The notes under the pieces: model-generated | What the model was told of the DNA's origin: nothing | Seen by the model: the letters and a program-made list of their open reading frames with translations, nothing else | The model's database searches: none | Shown here: one piece after another, positions 1 through 9,131 of the stretch | Layout: each line of letters starts with the position of its first letter | Position numbering within the stretch: the first letter of the stretch is position 1 | From: an uncultured Paracoccaceae bacterium | Lineage (GTDB): Bacteria; Pseudomonadota; Alphaproteobacteria; Rhodobacterales; Rhodobacteraceae | Length of the DNA: 64,000 bases | Reading direction: 5' to 3' | Assembly: GCA_947489445.1 (NCBI GenBank) | Contig: CANLDN010000009.1 | Coordinates: 1-64,000 of the forward strand | Program-made: the position numbers and the translations under genes

Positions 1-294
1 GGCGAATGTCTTGGGATCAATGCGGGACGTCGTCATAAAAAAGGCTATAGGCGTCGCTATAGCAAAGCGACCACGCACTTTGAGGCCATGGTTGACTGCC
101 TGCCAACTACGGTTATCCACGCCCTTAAGGAAGGTCTGGAACGGCGTTCCTGAAACGGTGAAACGTTCACCTGCAGGACACTTACCACAGCCCGGCGGTG
201 CGGAAATATTTAAGGTCCCTACGCAAGGGTCGCATTGCAGGTATCTAGATCCCAAGCATGACCAACTAATAGCAGCCGCATAGCCTTCGATCAC
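1..294 (-). CDS. Possible partial hypothetical gene, runs off left edge
   Basis: The minus strand is open from about 363 down to base 1, with a possible GTG start at 294. The translation has paired cysteines (CDPC near residue 22 and CGKC about 15 residues later) and a hydrophobic stretch near its visible end, but I recognise no family. The third codon positions are AT-rich, as in the first part of the neighbouring giant gene, which would be transcribed divergently. A plus-strand frame (TTG at 11 to 283) is also open here, so the coding strand is not secure. Without the sequence to the left this stays a weak call. It could also be non-coding leader DNA of the giant gene. Confidence 0.25.
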   Translation of the reverse strand, partial: MIEGYAAAISWSCLGSRYLQCDPCVGTLNISAPPGCGKCPAGERFTVSGTPFQTFLKGVDNRSWQAVNHGLKVRGRFAIATPIAFFMTTSRIDPKTFA

Positions 295-331
295 ATTCTC
301 TGCGGCAAGTGAACCAATCGAGGATCGAACG

Positions 332-3300
332 ATGACGGATATTAACACTGCTGGAAACAGTAATTATCAACCAAACCCCTTCCCCAACGGAAACCTACCG
401 ACAGACGTTGAAATCTCGCGCAGAAGCGAAGGCCCGTCGGGCGGCGCCTTGGTCGCGAATGCCAGCGGCCAAACCAATGACTGGTCATCTGCTTTAGATG
501 ATTTCGATATTATCAATGTCTTCTCGCAAGGTGGAGATGCCTTTGCTTTGTTGGACGATGGTACGCTTGTGCTTCTCGGCGCTGTGGCCAAAGAAGCGGT
601 GCCAAACCTGGCCCGCCAATTCACCAAAGAAGTCATTAAGCGTGGACTTCAAGAGGGCGGCAGCCAGATTGTGACTGGAGCGACCAAGCGCACGATTGTA
701 CGAAGTGCGGTGCAAAATAGTAACATCCCGACTGGTAAAATTATTATCTATGCCGCTGTTTTCAACGAGGTGTTGGGCATCAATGGTGGGCTCTCGTTGA
801 ACGAAAATGAGATCATTGCAAGGATTCAAATTAATCAATCAATTGCGAAGGAATATGAGGCACAGGGCTATGAAGTAGAATATGGCGGTCTAGGTGGTGT
901 GAGTGACCCGGACGACGTCTTGGAATTCCTAAGCGATTTCCTTTTCCCTGATACTGTGGAGTCGCAACAAGGTGTCGGAATTACGTCAGTCTCCGTCGAC
1001 GGTGTCGAGCTACTGACCTGGAACAACGAAACGAAGCAATTCGATAAGAACCCCTTGCTCCTCGAACCAGGTGAGGAGGATGTTTCCATCGAAGAGCTGG
1101 CGGAACGAGCCGGTCAACCGGAATTTAGAAACGAGGGTAGCAACCCTCCATCAACCGAAGACTCTACTCCCATTGAAGTTGGAGAAACCGTTGATCTGGG
1201 AGGCGGCGTTACTGCAACGAACACAGGGGACTACACCAGCCTTATCAAAAGCGGTGACCTCGAAGCGACGTTGGCTCCGAACGATGAAGGTCTGTTAACG
1301 CTCTCCGGTGGCGGAACCCCATTAAATGTGTCGAGAACTGCGGATGGAACCGAATTCCAGGATGCAGATGGCAATGCGGTAACCGTTCTGAGAAATGATG
1401 ACAACGAATTGGTCGATGTTGCCGGTGACCCATCCGACGAACCATGGTTTCTACTCCGTTCGGGAGAGACAGGTGAAGAGTATGTCACCACAGCAGAAGG
1501 CTTTGTCGCTGAAGATACCACCAGGACGTCCAAGACGCAGAAGATGGAAAGGGATGCCGACGGAGCGCGGAGGGTCACAGAAGAAGAAATAACTATCGAA
1601 ACAACAACGACACCCCCACCTCCACCCCGGCCGCCTCGGAACATCTTTCAGTTGGCTTGGGATTGGTTTGGCGATTCGTCCCCTGAAAACTCTGACGCCT
1701 TTATTAAGGCGTTGACCGTCGTTGGTCTCCTCACCACTGGTACCGGCGTTCTGCTTGGGGCCGGAGTTGTCGCATATAAGTTTCTCGGCAACAGTGACAA
1801 AAGAGATCAAACTTTTGACCTGATAGAGCAACCTACAGTGAAGAAGCAGAACGAAATCTTCGCGGAGTATGATGCCGCCTTTGATAGCTTTCAAAAGAGT
1901 GATGGAATTTCGCCAGCACAAAACGAGTTCATGAAAGAGATTGGCGCCTTGTCGGATAGACAGAATGAAGGTCTGCAAGACGGTGCAGAAATCGGTCTTG
2001 GAGAAGGTCGAGGAGTAAATGATAAAGGCGGCTTGATTAAGCCGGCTCAGGACTTTTACAATAGTGTTGGCGCGGCGCTCGACGCAAATCGAGAATTTGG
2101 AGATCAGATAATAAGGCTAGAGGGCAAATATGCCTCTAACATGCCCGATGCATTTGCCGAGAGGTTTGGACTTGATCCATTACGTATGCGTGAGAATATT
2201 CCAAATCCTGATTTCCACGAATACGGACCCAATCTAGAGCCGAAAGTATTGGCCAAATATGAAGATGGTGACATATCGACCGCGGTCCGCAATTTTGTCG
2301 CCGCACGTAACGATGAAATCATGCGAGATGCACGTCCTGAACTTCTGGGAATCCACTATTTTGTGGAATCGAACATTTTGGGCGACGGGTTTGATGCCGG
2401 CGATTTAGCTGTTGTTATCGACAAGTTGGATGCTGGCGACGAACAGCCATTCCGCGATTTATACAAGCAACGTGCGGCCATTTTCAATGCTGACCCAGCA
2501 AATGCCGAAAATCAGATAGCATCGGAGTTGCCTGCAGAGCTTCCTCCGGTGAGAACAGCCGATGGAACAACGTTGTTTGAAATTGATGACAGAACACAAC
2601 AGTGGACTATTAGTATTCCAGCGGTAAATCAGGATACGATCGGACCCGCGGAGCGATCGGAACGGAGCAGCCAACCAAATGCTGGTAACGAAGAAGGTGA
2701 ATCTGCGAACCTAAATGCGCGTCCTGGTAATCTGCTTGCTTACGCATTGCCAAGCACTGTGTTGCCTGACGCGCCGGAATTCGACCAGTTTGGTGTTTCT
2801 GGAGAGGCGGGTTCGCCGGATTTATGGCTTAATCCAGACAACCCGATTTTGACTGGTGACGTTGGCGAACTTTTCGAACCGGAAACGGTTTTGAGCGAAC
2901 AGCAGCAGGTTTTTGCAGATACCTACGATGAACTCATCGCAGAAGGGGCAGATCCAGAGGACGCGCGGATGGATGCCTATGACGCGTATCTTGAGACAAA
3001 TGTGGAGGGATTACGCGACGCCTATATCGACGGCGCCTACGGAGAGACGACAGCGGCGCAGGTCGACCGCCCGACTTTTGAAACGATTGTCGAGGAATCT
3101 TCCGCGCAGTTTCGGGAACAGGTCCGTAAGGCGGAATATGGGTCTGATGAAGAAAAGGCAGTGAACCGGGCTATATTGGAAGCCAATGGGGTGACCTTTA
3201 CCGAAGACGGTCGGGTGGATCGCAGCGAAGGCTCGATTATGGCCCAGTCATTCCGCAGAGGCGGGCAGGATGGTCGCGACCCGGAACTGACGGCGCACAT

Positions 3301-6300
3301 CCAGTTGATGCAGGCGGATGGCGCGTCAGAGGCGCAGATCAATGCAGTGATTGCGGCGTTTTCGTCTGGTGATCCGATCGACGAGGCGTTCGCGCCGGAT
3401 GAAGTGCCGCGGTTTTCTGAGTCAACTGGCTCAGAAGGGGCCAAGAACGGAGCGGTGGCGTATCTTCAGGAGCGTAGCCAGGCCGCCTTTGAAGATGACC
3501 AAGACATTTTAGGTGCGTTCTACTCTTCTGTAGCAACCACCGTCGCAGTGGCAGCACCGGGCACGGATGTTGATTTTTTCAATAACATTCTGGGGGCCAC
3601 GGCACCACTTTTGGACGAGGTTTTCTTCGACAGCGAGTCGCCTGTTTTTGCCAATGCAGCAGCAGAGGTCCGAGAGTATTTTGACGAAGAGGGGCTTCTC
3701 CCCACCAATGGGGACTACCTTGAGCTTGGTGCCGGCGCGTATATCGGGTCACTGATCAAGGGCGCTGGCGACGCCGAAGGCGACCTTGGTGTAAAGGCTT
3801 TCGGGATTGCTGTTGAGGTAGGGTTCGAGCTTGAGATCGCCCTGTCCCGACAAGGTGAAGAAGGCTTCGATTTCGGGAACGCTATCAAAGACATCGCGGT
3901 TGATGCGTTACGTGATTTGACAGCAGGGACAGATTTTGCCCCATTTGTGGAGTTGGGTGCACTGGGTTACAACGTTGCAACAGGTGATCTGACCTTCAAT
4001 GGGGTCGCTACAAGCTTTGGGAACCTTCTGGGCGGTTTCATCGGCGGCGAAGAGGGTGAGCAGGTGACTAAGTTCGTCGAACTTGGGGTGAATGGCTACA
4101 CGCTGTTTACGGGCCTCGGCGGCGCGGATGCGATCAGCAAACGGCTGAACCAAAAACTTTTGGAAGACATCGGTCTTGAGGCGCTCGGTAATGAGCTCGC
4201 CGCCTCTGGGTTTTACACCACAGCGGGCGACGTCACGAGTGTCGCCTCCTACATCGTCGACGTTCTGCAATTCGTTGGCGTTGATATCCCGGAAGAGTTC
4301 GACTGGGCGGTGACGACGACATCGTTGGCCTTCGCCGGACCCGGGGGCTGGGCAATGATCGCTGCAGACACGATCTCCCGGATCTTTGGGGGGCAGAGCG
4401 GGGTGCGCACGACTACCTTCCAAGAAGGGGTGGACGCGGACGCTGACCTGCTTTTGGACGATAACATCGAGATCGAGACGCCTTGGGACAACAAGAACTT
4501 CTTCCGCAAGATCAATATCGGTGACGGCAATGTGCAATATGCCATCGATGGCGTGAACCCCGACTTTCTGGAGGAAGCCACTTTCACATTAACGCCCTGG
4601 ACCGAGCGTGCGGTCGAGTTCACCGCTGCTCATACCGAAGTGGAGGGCCGCGGGACTGATCGTGATGAAACCGATTTTCCAGACACGCTCACGATCGATG
4701 CGTATGATATCGAAGGTACCTTGACTTATCCGCCCGAGCTCGAGATTGGCGCGACAGCTGTAGGGGTTTTCAACACCTCTCCCGATCAGATCGCCGCGTT
4801 GGTGGATGAAAGCATTCTGCCCGCGGGTGCTACCGCGATCCCAATCCACATTACACGCGGTGATGACGAGCGTTTTGCTGGCGATGACGGCGAGAGCCGG
4901 ATGCGACCGACCTATACTTACGAAGTCGACAATGATTGGCAGGCGGCGACACTCGCCTCCAGCGCGACGATCTCAGGCTCGTATCTGGGCATCAACGAAA
5001 TGACAGGGGGCGAAACATTCGATGAGGTCGTCGCCGTGCGTCCCGAAGAGTTTGGATCCATGCAAGCAGGGCTTGGTGGTCTTGGCCCGGTAACACTGTC
5101 GGGCGACGACCCGCGGTTCGACATCTTCGACGATCCCAGTACCGTTCTGGTGAATGAGGCCGAGAGTCCGACAGTCTTGGGAACGATCATGTCCCGCGTC
5201 TCGGTGACGTTCGACGAGACCGAGGAACGGAACCCGAACTACTACCAATACATGGACGTCAATGGCGACGGGAACGCCGATTTGGTGCGCTACGGCATCA
5301 AGCAAGGCGATGACGGGCTGGATTCCGGGGATGAGCGTTTCGAGGCCACGCTTCTGGACGAGAACCGGCAACCCTTGGGTCTGCGGGACCCCGCCACCGG
5401 AGAGATATTACGCGATGCGGAAGGTGCCCCCGTCACCCCCCTGCCGACCATCAAGGCGGACACACCTGAACGTCTGCAAGAGGTGGGACGGCTTGCGCCT
5501 TATCTCTTCGCATGGGCGGCGGCCCGCCCCGAGATGGGTGCCATCGGAAACGACCCGGTCTCTATTTTTAACGCCGTCGAAGAGGCCGGCCAACTGGAGA
5601 CGATGCTAGAACTCTGGAGCGCTGACAGGGCTCGCGGGATCGGCAAGAATGCCAGTGACATCATCGCTGCCAACCGCGCCCAAGATCCTAATTGGGAACC
5701 AAGCCCCGAAGAGGATGCGGCGTTGAAGCAGCAGCTCGCTGACGGACGCGCTGGCAACAATACCAGCAACCAGCGAAGCGCCGAGTTGGGCCTGTTCGAC
5801 GTAGCCGCCTATGAGGCGACTAACCCGGATCTGGCTGAAGCTTACGCCAACAGTCCAAACAAAATGATCGAACTGTCATGGCATTATACCAGCCAAGGAA
5901 ACCCCGCTGGCGCATGGATCAACCCCGATCAGGAGACCCTTCCCGCGTCCGCCCAAGTGGCCTGGCCTGACAAGACTTACATCGGGGCCGAGCTCTGGCC
6001 AGGGCAACGCATGCAAAAAGACGAGATGCTTTTATCGGAGAACGGCCAATTTACGGCGGTCTTCTCGGAAGACGGCGTGCTAACGACGTACGATTTGTCA
6101 TCGAATACACCCCAAGAACTCTGGTCGACAAAATTGAACGACCGCACCGATGACGGATGGGTGGAAATCCAGCCCGACGGCAATGTCTTGATCCGCGACA
6201 ATGACGGTGACATCGGCTTCAGCACCCACACGTATACCCAGGACGGCGCCGCCTCTGGAGCGGTGGCCCTCCGGCTGGAAAACGATGGTAATCTTGTCGT

Positions 6301-8008
6301 GCGCGATAGGCTCGACAATTCCGTCCTTTGGGCCGGTGGTGTTGACAACGACAACTACGGATACGGCAACTTCATCGCCCATCCCCTTGGCTTGGATCAG
6401 GGAGCTGACGTCGAAGCCACTGCCTCGGCGGACCTCTACCGTGACATGATCCTCTTTACCGAAAGCGGTGCGCGAACCTATCTCGCTTCCGACCCCGCCC
6501 GCGTGACCGCATGGCAACAGGAAGGCGGCGATCCAGTGTTCTGGGCCCGCGAACACTTCCTGAACGAAGGCCAAGGTGGCGAGGTGGCCATGAACTATGA
6601 TGTCGAAAGTTACTTGGCCGCGCCCGGCAATGGCGACCTAGCCATAGCATTCCGCAACGATCCGGACGGGGCCACACAGCATTACCTGGAAACTGGCCTC
6701 AGCGAGGTCGAAGACGGTAACCGCGATGCTTTGACCTTGGGCGAGGACGAAACGGCCAACATCGCCTACATTGAAGGTCCTGTCATCTTGGACACTGAGC
6801 TGGGCGCTCTGCGGTATCTCGCCTCAAACCCCAGCTTGGCTGCCGATATTCTGGCCAGCGGCGAAGATCCTATCACCCAAGCGCGCAATCATTTCCGCGC
6901 TGTGGGCTGGAGCGAGGATTACGGTATGCGCTTTGATTTCAACGTCCAAACCTATCTGTCTGCGCCCGGCAACGGCGATCTGGCCATGACCTTCGCAGGC
7001 GATCCTGAAGGCGCAATCTGGCACCTTTTGGAAACGGGTACAGGCGAATTCGAAGATGGCACCCGCGCGGATCTGACCCTGGATTCCGGCGATACCCCGA
7101 ACATCGCGTCGCAACACCGCGATGCTATTCTCAACAATGATCTGGACGCCCTGGAATACATCGCCTCAAACCCCGGCCTGGCCCGCGATGTCGCGGAGCA
7201 GCACCTGGATCCAATCTTAACCGCGCGTCAGCACTTTGAAGGTCGTGGATGGAACCCCGAGGTTGGCATGCGCTTTGAGTTTGATGCGCAAAGCTATATC
7301 GAAGCCCCTGGCAATGGTGATCTCTATATGGCCTTTGCGGACGACCCGGAAGGCGCCGTGCGCCATTACCTCGAGACCGGGAGCGAAGAGATTGCGGGCG
7401 GCACACGTGACAATGCGCAGCTCCAGGACGGAGAGACCCAAAACCTCGCCAGCCTACACCACGATGATATCAGTGGGCTTAACGGCACAGAGGAGGGCGC
7501 CTGGAACTACCTCGCCTCCAACCCTGAATTGGCGCGCCGCGTCATGGAAGCGGAGTGCGATCCGGTTTATGCGGCCCGTCAGCACTTCAGAGATCGAGGA
7601 TGGAACCCCGATGTGGGCATGCGCTTTGACTTCGATGCAGAATCCTACCTCTCCGCACCTGAAAATGCCGATCTCGCACTTGCCTTCGGCCGCGACAAGG
7701 CTGCCGCGACCAAACACTATGTTACCATCGGCAGGGCTGAGATCGAAAGCGTTACCTCTACCCGTGTCTTAGCCCGCGATCCCAACATCGCCCAGAGCAA
7801 TGCGTATCTCTTCCGCGATGATATCATGACCACCGAAGATGGGGCGTTGCGTTACCTCGCCGCCAATCCTGAACTGGAGCAAAATATCGAAGAACGCAGC
7901 CTCGACCCGGTCTCAACTGCCCGCACGCATTTTGAAGAGGTCGGATGGATGCCGAGCTACAATATGGATTTCCAAAATCCGGAGCTAAAACCCGACGAGG
8001 ACTTATGA
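332..8008 (+). CDS. Giant 2558-residue protein with B-lectin-like domain and C-terminal repeats
   Basis: Function unknown. The ATG at 332 has a GAGG Shine-Dalgarno eight bases upstream. No signal peptide is visible. In order: a polar N-terminal region; a proline run at about residues 427-437; one strong hydrophobic segment at about 461-487; a helical acidic region; a Gly/Ala-rich hydrophobic stretch at about 1040-1350; an EF-hand-like loop (DVNGDGNAD, 1642-1650); and a single NPDL...HY half-motif at about 1822-1855. A bulb-type lectin-like domain at about 1882-2003 has two DGN strands (IQPDGNVLIRD at 1946, LENDGNLVVRD at 1980). Four and a half repeats of 110-118 residues follow to the C terminus. 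No RTX nonapeptides are present. The 5' part is clearly AT-richer than the 3' part (38% GC in line 1801-1860, 63% in 7501-7560). A secreted or surface-attached adhesin or toxin-like role is inference only. Confidence 0.85.
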   Translation: MTDINTAGNSNYQPNPFPNGNLPTDVEISRRSEGPSGGALVANASGQTNDWSSALDDFDIINVFSQGGDAFALLDDGTLVLLGAVAKEAVPNLARQFTKEVIKRGLQEGGSQIVTGATKRTIVRSAVQNSNIPTGKIIIYAAVFNEVLGINGGLSLNENEIIARIQINQSIAKEYEAQGYEVEYGGLGGVSDPDDVLEFLSDFLFPDTVESQQGVGITSVSVDGVELLTWNNETKQFDKNPLLLEPGEEDVSIEELAERAGQPEFRNEGSNPPSTEDSTPIEVGETVDLGGGVTATNTGDYTSLIKSGDLEATLAPNDEGLLTLSGGGTPLNVSRTADGTEFQDADGNAVTVLRNDDNELVDVAGDPSDEPWFLLRSGETGEEYVTTAEGFVAEDTTRTSKTQKMERDADGARRVTEEEITIETTTTPPPPPRPPRNIFQLAWDWFGDSSPENSDAFIKALTVVGLLTTGTGVLLGAGVVAYKFLGNSDKRDQTFDLIEQPTVKKQNEIFAEYDAAFDSFQKSDGISPAQNEFMKEIGALSDRQNEGLQDGAEIGLGEGRGVNDKGGLIKPAQDFYNSVGAALDANREFGDQIIRLEGKYASNMPDAFAERFGLDPLRMRENIPNPDFHEYGPNLEPKVLAKYEDGDISTAVRNFVAARNDEIMRDARPELLGIHYFVESNILGDGFDAGDLAVVIDKLDAGDEQPFRDLYKQRAAIFNADPANAENQIASELPAELPPVRTADGTTLFEIDDRTQQWTISIPAVNQDTIGPAERSERSSQPNAGNEEGESANLNARPGNLLAYALPSTVLPDAPEFDQFGVSGEAGSPDLWLNPDNPILTGDVGELFEPETVLSEQQQVFADTYDELIAEGADPEDARMDAYDAYLETNVEGLRDAYIDGAYGETTAAQVDRPTFETIVEESSAQFREQVRKAEYGSDEEKAVNRAILEANGVTFTEDGRVDRSEGSIMAQSFRRGGQDGRDPELTAHIQLMQADGASEAQINAVIAAFSSGDPIDEAFAPDEVPRFSESTGSEGAKNGAVAYLQERSQAAFEDDQDILGAFYSSVATTVAVAAPGTDVDFFNNILGATAPLLDEVFFDSESPVFANAAAEVREYFDEEGLLPTNGDYLELGAGAYIGSLIKGAGDAEGDLGVKAFGIAVEVGFELEIALSRQGEEGFDFGNAIKDIAVDALRDLTAGTDFAPFVELGALGYNVATGDLTFNGVATSFGNLLGGFIGGEEGEQVTKFVELGVNGYTLFTGLGGADAISKRLNQKLLEDIGLEALGNELAASGFYTTAGDVTSVASYIVDVLQFVGVDIPEEFDWAVTTTSLAFAGPGGWAMIAADTISRIFGGQSGVRTTTFQEGVDADADLLLDDNIEIETPWDNKNFFRKINIGDGNVQYAIDGVNPDFLEEATFTLTPWTERAVEFTAAHTEVEGRGTDRDETDFPDTLTIDAYDIEGTLTYPPELEIGATAVGVFNTSPDQIAALVDESILPAGATAIPIHITRGDDERFAGDDGESRMRPTYTYEVDNDWQAATLASSATISGSYLGINEMTGGETFDEVVAVRPEEFGSMQAGLGGLGPVTLSGDDPRFDIFDDPSTVLVNEAESPTVLGTIMSRVSVTFDETEERNPNYYQYMDVNGDGNADLVRYGIKQGDDGLDSGDERFEATLLDENRQPLGLRDPATGEILRDAEGAPVTPLPTIKADTPERLQEVGRLAPYLFAWAAARPEMGAIGNDPVSIFNAVEEAGQLETMLELWSADRARGIGKNASDIIAANRAQDPNWEPSPEEDAALKQQLADGRAGNNTSNQRSAELGLFDVAAYEATNPDLAEAYANSPNKMIELSWHYTSQGNPAGAWINPDQETLPASAQVAWPDKTYIGAELWPGQRMQKDEMLLSENGQFTAVFSEDGVLTTYDLSSNTPQELWSTKLNDRTDDGWVEIQPDGNVLIRDNDGDIGFSTHTYTQDGAASGAVALRLENDGNLVVRDRLDNSVLWAGGVDNDNYGYGNFIAHPLGLDQGADVEATASADLYRDMILFTESGARTYLASDPARVTAWQQEGGDPVFWAREHFLNEGQGGEVAMNYDVESYLAAPGNGDLAIAFRNDPDGATQHYLETGLSEVEDGNRDALTLGEDETANIAYIEGPVILDTELGALRYLASNPSLAADILASGEDPITQARNHFRAVGWSEDYGMRFDFNVQTYLSAPGNGDLAMTFAGDPEGAIWHLLETGTGEFEDGTRADLTLDSGDTPNIASQHRDAILNNDLDALEYIASNPGLARDVAEQHLDPILTARQHFEGRGWNPEVGMRFEFDAQSYIEAPGNGDLYMAFADDPEGAVRHYLETGSEEIAGGTRDNAQLQDGETQNLASLHHDDISGLNGTEEGAWNYLASNPELARRVMEAECDPVYAARQHFRDRGWNPDVGMRFDFDAESYLSAPENADLALAFGRDKAAATKHYVTIGRAEIESVTSTRVLARDPNIAQSNAYLFRDDIMTTEDGALRYLAANPELEQNIEERSLDPVSTARTHFEEVGWMPSYNMDFQNPELKPDEDL
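6431..7995 (+). repeat. Four and a half protein-level tandem repeats
   Basis: Within the giant gene, units begin near 6437, 6767, 7109, 7451 and 7805, spaced 110, 114, 114 and about 118 codons. Each unit carries YLASNP, then DP...AR.HF, then GMRFDF, then YL.APGNGDL, then DP.GA..HYLETG. The last unit stops after the first half. The DNA copies have diverged, so this is an old amplification under protein-level constraint. Related 'YxASNPDL...HYxxxG' motifs are known from large secreted bacterial proteins, but their role is not established. Confidence 0.85.
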
Positions 8009-8250
8009 CTGCGAGCCAACGTGTTGCGGAGATGGGAGTATCGGTGTCCTCTATGGGTCCAAATAGGGTCATTTGCTAAGAGAGGGTTTGTTGCTCATAG
8101 TAACCACCAAGGAGTGGACGATGAGAAAGACACCGAAGACACCCGGCAGGTCCTGAAGGACGATGCTTTCCGCTGGGCGCCCTCACAGGACGCATGGCAG
8201 CGGCAACTGACCAATGGCCCGTCACAGCGCAAACCTCGTCATTCGCGCCG

Positions 8251-8694
8251 TCAGGCCGCTGATGGGGTCTCAGATGTATGAGAGGGCAGCATATCGCCGC
8301 TTTCATCAAGGCCATCGAGCGCATCGACCCGTAAAAATCGCGACGGGAGGTGTTCAGCGATCTTTGCGAACTCGCCTGTCCGGCCTGTTTGCGTGGCGGT
8401 CGGCACGAAGACAATCCGCTCCTTACTGCCTTTCCCGTGCACCAGGATCTGGCCTCCGTCTGGGGAGACGTCCCGGACCCTTAGATTTGGCAACTCACTA
8501 ACCCTGAGCCCTGTCACAATCAGCAGCTTGATGATCAGGATTGTGACGCCGCTCGTCATGTCCGATGTGATGCCCTCTGTGCCCGAATTCCAACAGACTG
8601 CGCTTTGCCTGTCATCGGCCTGCAGCACCGCTTTCGCATTGGGCACAAGGTCTTTTTTGTACATATGGAGTTCGGCATGAATTGACATCCACAA
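8251..8694 (-). pseudogene. Tyrosine recombinase (integrase) remnant
   Basis: The minus-strand frame contains the start of a phage-integrase catalytic core: a hydrophobic helix leading to TGLRVSEL, which carries the first catalytic arginine, then LRVRDV, GGQILVHGKGSKER and IVFVPT. This is the usual Arg I to beta-hairpin region. The N-terminal DNA-binding domain has no recognisable match, and the C-terminal HxxR and tyrosine motifs are absent. After IVFVPT the frame runs into unrelated sequence. The fragment is too short to be active (a normal enzyme is about 300-400 residues). It marks a past integration event next to the giant gene. Confidence 0.7.
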
Positions 8695-8764
8695 GTTGTA
8701 GGGTCACGAGAACTACTTTTGATTGGAAATTACTCGTCAGAGCTTCCACCCATACGCTTCAAAA

Positions 8765-8876
8765 CTTGAACGGTCGCGTTCAAGTCAATGCCAAACGTTC
8801 AAGAATATGGAAAGTTGCCGTGAGTCAACGGCTTAGGTGTTTGCGAGCTGACGGATCGCGGTTCCGAACTTGAACG
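8765..8876. repeat. Cluster of four CTTGAACG octamers
   Basis: CTTGAACG occurs at 8765-8772 and 8869-8876. Its reverse complement CGTTCAAG occurs at 8777-8784 and 8796-8803. The first two form a perfect inverted repeat with a 4-nt centre (GTCG). Three of the four copies extend to ACTTGAACG. The copies lie in DNA with no gene, so they could be binding sites of a lost or distant regulator, or element-end repeats. Confidence 0.6.
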
Positions 8877-9131
8877 CAGTTTCCTGAGGACAGTCTTGTC
8901 ATTCGCCGAAATGGAGTAATCCTACAACAACTCCGCGTGATCTCGCTGACTTAACTGGGGTAGGAACGGCCGCTTTTCACTCCGCATTGCGACGTCAGGA
9001 TTTGAGCAGATGCAGCAACTTCAGCGCTGCGAGCGCGCGCAGCGAAAAATCATCATGTCTGCTATGGGCTCAAACCAGTCATTTGTTCGCTGATTACTGT
9101 TTTCGGGGCCTGCAGGTTCGAAAAGCGAAAT

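Larger units (their letters stand above)
8051..9085. repeat. Pair of imperfect direct repeats bracketing the debris region
   Basis: CTATGGGTCCAAAT at 8051 continues to TCATTTG at 8075. CTATGGGCTCAAAC at 9062 continues to TCATTTG at 9085. The two 24-25 nt stretches share the CTATGGG start and the TCATTTG end and lie in the same orientation about 1 kb apart. They bracket the integrase remnant. They may be copies of a dispersed intergenic repeat or old element ends. Confidence 0.4.
8009..9131. other. Gene-poor 1.1-kb segment with mobile-element debris
   Basis: No intact gene is supported here. The segment holds a broken integrase on the minus strand (8251-8694), a cluster of CTTGAACG octamers (8765-8876), and a pair of similar 24-25 nt sequences near its two ends. 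A short plus-strand start at about 8121 (MRKTPKTPGRS then stop) follows a ribosome-site-like GGAG and may be a remnant of another element, but I could not assign it. The rest shows no recognisable structure. Confidence 0.6.

Noticed and set aside
11..283. 90-codon plus-strand frame from TTG 11
   Set aside because: No ribosome site, arginine/proline-rich shadow-like composition, and an equally open minus frame; no family recognised.
3908..4537. 209-codon minus-strand frame within the giant gene
   Set aside because: Shadow of the long plus frame; no ribosome site or family.
332..8008. RTX toxin assignment for the giant protein
   Set aside because: No GGxGxDxxx nonapeptides and no type I secretion genes nearby.
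8121..8281. Short plus-strand start (MRKTPKTPGRS) after the giant gene as a transposase
   Set aside because: Stops after 11 codons, and I could not match the following frames to any transposase family.
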